Below, in pieces: positions 36,301-45,300 of a stretch of 64,000 nucleotides of DNA. The stretch is from Uloborus plumipes (lineage: Eukaryota; Arthropoda; Arachnida; Araneae; Uloboridae): positions 124,001 to 188,000 of the forward strand of contig JAXGGA010000076.1 in assembly GCA_038373865.1 (NCBI GenBank). Reading direction: 5' to 3'. The position numbers and the translations under genes were made by a program. Position 1 is the first letter of the stretch. Every line of letters begins with the position of its first letter. The notes beneath the pieces were generated by a model, which ran no database searches, was not told the DNA's origin, and was given only the letters and a program-made list of their open reading frames with translations.

Positions 36301-39300
36301 TTGACTCAAATGCCTCAATGTTCTGCTGCAATTTCCCCTCACAGATTAGTACAATCCGTTATTTTCGACCTTGGGAGAAATTACTTAATTTCGTTTTCAA
36401 CATTAATATTAGTATAATAGGCTCTGAAATTTGTTTGCAACATAAAGCAATACTTGTGAGGGGAAAAAATGGTATTCAACTTTTTCGCGGGCGCGCATAT
36501 CAGGGAGCTATATTAAAGTTGAATTCTGCATTTTTAAACAAAAAAAAAAAAAAATTATATAACTCTTAATCGCGATTACAACATAAATTCATTATTTAAG
36601 TTATTTTTTAACACTTTGCCATATCATGATAATAAGAAACTTTGGGCAAAGAGACAGTTAAAAAAAAGCATACGATATCAATATCAATTATATGTGTGTG
36701 TGTATATATATATATAATTTTCATGGCTCGCGATAAAGCGGAGCCATGAAAATCGCAGCTTGAAGTGGTGATGGCTGTCTGCTACAAAATGTGTTGCGTA
36801 TTTCCCCTTCCCCTTCCCTGGAAAAGTTTTAAATGATGGACCTGTAAATGAACACTTATCCGATACAAAAACTACAATCAAAAGTGGTTATTTATCAGAA
36901 GTGGTGTTTGCGCGTGACGTACAATTATTCATAACCAGGCTATACTTCACAGCAGTTTAACTTGGTAGTGACGTCACTACGGGCGGAGCCAACAGCGTGA
37001 CGAAAAACGAGCTAGATAAAACGTCACAGCCTACTTGGCGAATTAGAGGAGACCGCTGACTGCTTGTGAGCTCTTATTGGCTCCGCCCGTAGTGACGTCA
37101 CTGCCAAGTTAAACTGCTGCGAAGTATAGTAGTTTCGAATTTTTCTCGGGGGGGGGGAGGAGGTTAAAATTAATCAAAATTATATTACAAAAGAGCAAAA
37201 ATTACACACCCTTCCGGTGTATAAACCTACTAAATACACTCATTTTTCAAATTTCTCAGAGGCATATTGCCCCTTCTTGACCTTCTTTAAGAATGGGCCT
37301 CCTCATAACTTTTCAAGTAATTAAACTAGAATGGCGATTTTTTATTCAGTGTTTGTAGTATCTTGCTGTCGTTGTGTTGTGGTAGGTACGAGGAACCCTG
37401 GAGTGTGCAGTGAAGTAGCGTGCTGCTTCAGAAAAAAATAATTTAGAAAATTGAACCGGCAGGGGATGGGGTTGATTTTCGATTTGATGCTTTTTTAGAC
37501 TTTTTTTTTTTGTTAATGGGATATTTGACCCCTTAAACTTGCTGATAAGTGGGATGGGTACGATTTATAGCTTAACTTTTATCATGATTTCTGCATTTTA
37601 TTAATTTTATTTCGTGTTAAGTGAATAATCGCTTTTAAGTTACATGAAACAGCAGTAGATGGCAGCACTATGAAAAACTTCTACTTCGTTTTGTTCCCGA
37701 ACTCGGAATCTATTGGGGGGGGGGGGAGGGATTCTCGTTTCCATTTTAGTTTTTAGGTTAAGAGATCACTTCACTCTCCCGGGTCCCCCATTCCTACCAC
37801 AACTCGTGGTTCAATCGGCATGGGGTCCTGAAGAGCGCTACTCTGTTCTTTTGATCCAGACCAAGGGACAAACAAACACCCTGGTTTAGTACCCCCAGAG
37901 GTATTGTTTCACTTGGAGGACTTTGTGACCACGACCCTTATTTTACGTTGCCCAGCCACGATAAAAACCACGGAGGATCTTTGATCGGCTGGTATTGAAC
38001 CCGGGAACCTCTGGTTAAGAGAGACCATATCACTGGATGACAATGGCGAATTTCCCATATCTGAAATATTGCGATTGCGAGGACCCCTTGCTGCATATGG
38101 TCAGATGAAAACTATTTTTCGTAGTTTGTTCATTTGTAAGGGGAGGGGAGAGGGTTTCCCCCCCCCTGGCTGCTTTCAGAAGCGAGGGGGGGGGGGTAGA
38201 TCAAACGCCACCAATTGTACCACTCTGCCTTAGACCATGCTGCCAAGTAGAACAATGCATTAAAGGCTTAGTGTTTTTTCCCCCACCAATAAAAAATTGA
38301 TATTTCTTTTCATTTTCTTCCCAAATTGTGTTTAGCAGTAAAAAATTGCAATTCATTATCATTTTCGACCTCCGTTGTCGTGTAGTCAATTTGGACTCGA
38401 AATCTGCTGCAATATGCATTCCGGTGCTCCACTTCCTCAAACGTCCACCGGCCCCTGCTCCTTCGGGTGGCAGCGCCCATGTCCTGCACACACACGCGAC
38501 TGCCTACACACACTCGTACACACCTATCGCGATTCATCGTTGAGTAAAACATAATTTGAATTGAAGGAGTCAAAATTCAAATTCTTTACTAATTTTTGTT
38601 TTTTCGCGCCGGTTGTCGGCCATATCTTTATTTTTACAAAATATTACACTGTAACAACTTGCGCAGCAGTAACAATTGGTCCGATTTGGCCCCATTTTGT
38701 GTCTTATTCCCGTGTAAATAGTATAACCAAGTTGGGCAGAGCTTTCAAGTATGTAATGATTCGCTTGAAGTGCAGGCTTTAATGAGTTACAAAAGGTCTG
38801 CTTGAAACGTTGCAAGAGGCTTAGCCACGCGTATTAAAATACAATTTATGAGAAAAATTACTGACGAAGACGGAATCTATGTTTTTGTACACACAATGTC
38901 TGTTACGGATAGTAAACCCTTCTTGGACTGATGAGAAAGCCCACACGAACAAAAATTGTCATCTAGCATGAGAAAAGTGAGCCTGCCTACCAGGGTTCTT
39001 TTTATATTCGAACGTACCAACTAAGATTACTATAACACTCTTCCATAGGGGCTCTAGTACCAACTTACCCGTATGACTAAGAGCCTCCTTTTTTAACTAC
39101 CTGATATTAAAAGTTTAGTAGCAAGAGCAAATGAGTCTTTAGAAGAACCGGCTACCTTGTCTAGTGGTCAGAGAAGCCTGCCCCGAATGGAGTAGCCCCG
39201 GATTTGAATTCCGACTCGGGCTTGGATGTATTTTCTCGCTCTTGTCCTGTCCTTTCCTTGTGCGTGAAAGTTCCAAATCTTGTCCCTTTCTCTGAAATCA

Positions 39301-42300
39301 TCAGAGATGACCAATAATAGCGTTTTTAGGCCTTCAATCTCAGAAAAACTCTGGGGAAGAGTTCGTGATCCCCTTACATATCATCAAAAATGACCTACAA
39401 TTGCGTATTTAGAGCTCCAATTTCAAGGGTTCGAACTACATCATTTACTTAACGTCATTAAAAATAGTCAACATTTGCACATTTTGGGCTTCAAATTTGG
39501 AAATTTTTCCTTAGCAGTGCTTCTGAACTCCCTTAACGTTGTTAAAAATCCACCAAAATTTTCGTTTTTAGCTTTCGTTTTTTCCTTGAAACTCTCCCTC
39601 TCCCACATCCGTCGGCCCTTGGCAACTGCGGATCCTACTTCTGGTTTTGTTGGTTATTATCGGAAGGGGGAGGGAGGGTCAAAGAACAATTTTAGGGTTC
39701 AAATGGGGGGCGTCGGAAAAGTCCCCAAGTGGCAGTTTTAGCCGGTTGCTTTTGGCGGTCCTCCATTACCCCTTACCCCCATTTTGGATACGTCAATCTT
39801 TTTGCTTCTCCGGATTCTCCAATTGCTCTCCCCCCCCCCCGGAGCAAAATGTCTGAAAGAAACACTGAAAACAACAAGTGTTGGGAAGAAATTTTCATAT
39901 ATCTACCCTTTGCTGCGTTGAAGGATTGATCATCTTTCCCTGAAAGGTCCGGCTGCATGTCGGATGCTGATTGTCGGAGCTGATTGTCGTCCGGTCCTAG
40001 TGTCACCTGTTGAGGTTCAAACGTGGATCGTAGTTCTGAGGTATTGTTAGGCAGATAAGTGGCTTCCTCGTCTGAAAGAATCGTGGGATTTTATTAAGTT
40101 GTCTCCCGTCAACCATAGTTCAGTTGGATTTTTAAAAATAAAGCATGTTAGCATAAATAGTAATTAAATCTGGCGTTTATTAAATTCAGCTCATTTTATG
40201 CCCGTCAGGTCAAAAATTGCTATCAAATGATAATAATAATAAATAAATAAATAAATAAATAAACATGCAAAAAAAATATTTTTCTTCCTATACCTTGTAC
40301 TAAAAGAGCTTCCCTAACATGATAATTAATTAAATTTCCTCTGGACACATGCATCATTTATTTATAAGCTAAATGAGTATTTCACGACCTCGGCCATATC
40401 GCGGTATCGGATCTATCACTCTTTTTTGTTGCCTTCTGACCAGCAACATGAAGCACGGGGTTGCTCTCTTTTTTTCGCCAGTTGTGGGGAGTATCTTTAT
40501 TTTCACAAATTGTTTCTGTAACAACTTGCGCAGCAGTAACAACTTGCCCCATGTTCGAAGTTTCACGTCTTATTCCCGTGCTAATGGTATAATGAAGTTG
40601 TACAGAGCTCCTAAGTCTGTAATCACTCACTTTGAAGTGTAGGCTTTAATGTAGTACAGACTGTCTCGAAAAAATAAAAGAAGTTTAGTCGCATGTATTA
40701 AAATATTTTTTATCAGAAAAATTACGAACAAAAGCGATATTCTACATTTTAGTGCACTCAATCTCTGCTCGCAAACACTTCTTGGATAGGTGAAAAAGAA
40801 TAAGAATGAAAGTCGTCAACGAGAAAACGAGTTCATTGCCATGGTTCTTTTTATTTTCATCCGTGCTAACTTACGCTGAATTACTAAAGCTGAACCGAAG
40901 AAATCTGAAGATATCTTACCTTTTGTAGTGTTGCCGGACTGATCATCTTCATTTCCGTCGGCAAGGAACAGCGGCTGGTCGGTTGCAAAGTAGAGCTGAC
41001 CCTCGCCTGGTTTTGGTGTCTCTTCTTGCGGTTTGAACGTGGGTCGCAGCTCCAAAGTATTGTTAGGTGATGAAGTGGCTTGTTCTCCTGAAACAGCCGT
41101 AGTAGCATTTTGTTAAGATGTCTTTCGTCAACCATAGTTGAGTCGAATTTTTAAAAATAAATCAGGTCAGCATGCATTAATTATTATTTTTTGAAAAATC
41201 TTAATTTGACTCACCACATTCGATGGTGGGGCAGCATTTATTAGGTTCTTTGACAGGAATACAACCAGGACGTGGGGGCATGTAGGTTGAGCAAACCCGC
41301 AGGTAGCACACTTGAACTGAATTGATGCAAGTGCAGTTGAGGCACGGATTTTCGACTTCTATACTGTCGCCGTTTGAATACAGATTTCCATTAATAATGC
41401 ACCCTGTAATGAAACGAACAATTTTTAGGTGAGTCCTGGTGAAACTTATCATCAACCAAAACTGTAAAATATTTCTTGGGTTAAAATATTTCTTGGGGAC
41501 TAGGGGAATTTCCTGACGGCATTAGCTAGTAGAAGCAAATTTATTAGTCGCCATTTTGTTTGTAAACAAAAAAAGAAAAAGAAATAATGAAATGAGTAAC
41601 TAAAAATTGTGTGAACAAATGCAATTGCAATTCAAGTAAGAGATTCAAATTGTTACTAAAATGCGAAGTTAACAGTTTAATTAATGGTTAATATAGAAAA
41701 TTATTGACATTGACGTTAATCGATAGCACAGGTCCATTTGGGGAAAATGCCTGTGGCAAAGTACGAATAACTCCTTGTTCCACCCAAACTTAAATGAGTT
41801 CGTCCTAAGTCAAGCGTCTCCTTATAAGAGCCATACTATACTTAATCACATCATAAACTTACCCTAGCAGCATCATCTCATCGGCCGATGATCGGCCATT
41901 CATCGAAACCCGATGAAATTCTCATAGGCTGATGATCCAATATGTCTCGTCGGCTAAACAGAATCCGAGCAGCAAAATCCGATGAGTTTTGCTCGAAATA
42001 CGATGAGATTTGGAGCAATTTACGAGCAGAGCAGTCCCGTGCCGATGAATTTCATCGGAAAACTTGATAGGAAGGATATCGTTTTCCGATGGAATATAGC
42101 TCGGCTTACTTTCATCCGGAAAGTTGATTGGAAGGATATCGCTTTCCGATGAAAAGTAGCTCATCGAAAACCGTACTCGGATACTGATCGGAACTATGTC
42201 ATCGTGCGTTACGGGATCAGTTCACTAGGAGTTCGATGATCGGCCGAGCAAACTCCGATGAGTTGATGCTACTTGGGCAATGTTCCATTATAATTAACTT

Positions 42301-45300
42301 CAGAGTTATTAAATCTTGCTCCGGCTATTTTAGTGTTCTTAAAAATACGACACGGCAAAAAAATTACTAGAAAATCAAAGCCTATACATATTCTTTTTTT
42401 AAAGTACAATTGCTTCAAAAATGAGTATATGAGGCATCAAAAACAAGCTTACACGCATACTTGAAAACACGTATAGCATTAAATCTTGGTTTTATCTTTT
42501 ACTTTTGTGTACAACATTTTATAGAATTCGAGAAATCTGGTTTAATAGATATAATGTGTAAAGAGGAAAGATAATGGACGAAAACTTCTGAGAATGAAAT
42601 TCGCGATCTTCGATTAATTTAATTGCTGCGTATGTATCGTGACGCCAGATCTAAGTGATCCAACAGTACTATTCCCACAGTATTGCACTGCTTTGTAAGA
42701 GAAGCCACTTTGTTGAACTATGGCAAATAAGTAAATGCAACGTTGGAAGAATTAAATCTTAATCAAATTTTGAAACCACGCGAAACAATTTTGAATTTAT
42801 TGTTATTTTATTGAAACCAGAATGCATTGTAGATAGTTAACGTTATTTTTGGGTAATTTAATCCTTTTTTATTCAATACGTATATCAGCTCCTGTGTTAA
42901 ATCAGAAACATAACTTCCGGGTTCTTAACGTAGTGTAGTGATATTCTTCGTAAGTCATAATGTAATTGGAATTTAATATTTTATTAAACTCGCCAAGTTA
43001 TTTTATAGAACAATTCCACTCTTTCTAGATCACCTGAAAAATCCCCCCCACCCCCTAGGCTACTATCCCACACCAGGCTCTTAAAGGCTCCGATATTTTA
43101 TGAGCAAATGATTTTTATTTTGTCTATCTTTGATGCGAGGAATTGAAGTATTTTTCAATGGATGCTATTAACAAGTCATGGTTTTAGTTCTCTCGGTTTT
43201 TCATGTAATAGCGTTACTTCTCCAAATTGTTTAAATTTCAGTTCGTATTACTGCATTTGATCAAAATCAAATTGCAAAGTGTAGCAATGCTTGAATAAAA
43301 AAATGCCATTGAGTAAGTAATGCAGGATAATTTATAATAGTATTTGTTACTTTTGATAAATTCATAAAATTTTATGATTTATATTATTTAACACAAATTC
43401 ATGATTAACCGGAAAGGTAATATTTGGAATGTGTGCTCAAAAAATATCAAAGAATATGTGAAAAAATATACTTTAACTGTTTTCCGAATCACGTATTCAT
43501 GTGATATTCGTAGGATTTGAATATTGAACATCTTAACTAGAGATGTTATTTTCAATGGCAGAACTTTATTATGTAGTAAGAATAACTATCCTGGTGTCCA
43601 ATATCAACATAAAAACAATATGCGAATTCATATTTGTGCTTAAAACACCAGAGAAAATTTCGCTTCGGAACGAGTAAGTACCCTCAATTTGTGGAGTTTT
43701 ATTACATGATGCACTTTATTACTTCATTCCTAATTTACATTAATAATTACAAGCAGAAATGTCAACCACAATATGGAAGATAGCCAATAATCAAATTATA
43801 ATTTTTGAATTATGAACATGCTTACATTTGAAGCTAATAAAGAATTACAATATTTCGCATTGTAGTTTTTTTTTTTTTTTTTGTAGTTACTTATTTTATA
43901 ATCAAACAAAAGGTTTTACTTCTGCATGACTTAGTCAATTTGCTATTAATATTTTCAAATAATTTTGTAATTGATACTTCAAGATCTCATGTTTGCATAC
44001 AAAGTATTGTATGGTTTACTTACGTAGCTGACTTTTGTGGATTACACAAGACATTTTATGTTGGGATCACATACACTCTACCTCATCATATAGGGGAGAG
44101 TGGTAATGGATGGGCCACTTTTTGGTTTTGAATTTTTGTAATTTTTTCTAACACTTTGTTTTAACTCTAAATTAGTGTTTTAGTTACTTTACTTATCTGG
44201 CTATCTAAAAAAGTCATAAAAGTTGGATTAGCACCTGTCTATAATGAATTATAACAGAAAATAAAAATTTTGAAATTTGGCCCATTCAACCCCACCTATG
44301 GGGTTGAATGGGCCATCGAAGGTAATGAATGGGCCACTAAATGAATTCAATGAAAACATGTGGATTTAATCTTTTATTTGCTGAATATGACAAAATAAAT
44401 GTGACACTTGCCATGATGATACAAAATCATACTGATTTAAAATTATATAAACATCAAAACTGATGCAATTAAAATAAAACTGATGCATACCAATTGTAGC
44501 AGAAAAATGACTAAATAATGAGATTGTAAGAAATAAATAACATCAAATATATATTAAAAAAATAACAGATAATACACACTATGATTTAACAAAATTTATA
44601 TATTTCAAAAATAATATTAAAAATCACTTTCAAAAACTTCATCTTCATTTTCAAACTTGTCAAAATTCAAAAATTTATTTTTAAATTTACTAGACATCGG
44701 GAATAAGAAATATCTAACTTAAGTTACCAAGAAAGAAAAGGAAATTGTACTGTGAGGAATATAATATGAAGGAGAGAGGGGGCTTTTTCAAGCCACGCAA
44801 CTGCGACCAGAGGTCTATTGTACTATAGGAATATAATATAGATCTGCAAATTATATTTAGAAGTTACTACAAACCTATTTTGACGACAGTAATCTTTATC
44901 TATGACAGTCAGTTGTGTTTCATATTAATGCGAAAATCCAAAGAAAAGGAAGAAAAACAATATTTAGGTGGCCCATTCATTACCATGACATAGTGGCCCA
45001 TTCAGCCCCACCTATACTTTTGGAATACATTTAGGTTTTTTGAGTACATTGAATTTAGATAACATCAAAATACATCTTAAGATTAGTTTATAGATATGGA
45101 AAGACTAGCTTATACATATGTATGCAGTGAAATACTTGGTACATTTTAGCTAGGAAATGTTTTACTAAAAAGGGAAAAACTTACTTTTCAGTCAGATTCT
45201 TGACCATGCCACTCTAGTTTGAAAATGGCACAGCGCAAACGAATGAAAATTGGATGAGTTTAGTAGAACAAATAGCTACATCTATTGGTGGCATTAAAAA

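Larger units (their letters stand above)
30840..36310 (-). repeat. Segmental duplication unit 3 (carries exon 5), split by a 4.3-kb Tc1-like element
   Basis: Landmarks match the other units: CTATACCTTGTATTAAAAGA, ACAAGGGGTTACTG, TAACAACTTGCCCCATGTTT, GTCTTATTCCCGTATAAATG, then after the transposon CTCCCTGCTACACTTCTTTT and the exon. The insertion point is defined by the paralogous unit at 38560, which reads continuously through TTGTCATCTAGCATGAGAAA at about 38950. Confidence 0.82.
38560..40160 (-). repeat. Segmental duplication unit 2 (carries exon 4)
   Basis: Shares the landmarks TAACAACTTGCGCAGCAGTA, TTATTCCCGTGTAAATAGTA and TTGTCATCTAGCATGAG with units 1, 3 and 4. It is interrupted by the SINE fragment at 39148 and by unrelated sequence up to about 39850. 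It preserves the empty site of the Tc1-like element found in unit 3. Confidence 0.8.

Noticed and set aside
41922..42164. 80-codon frame with repeated SESDILPI/PSEND motif
   Set aside because: The apparent protein repeat follows from the CGATGA-type DNA repeats of the TIR element; no start context, splice site or homologue.
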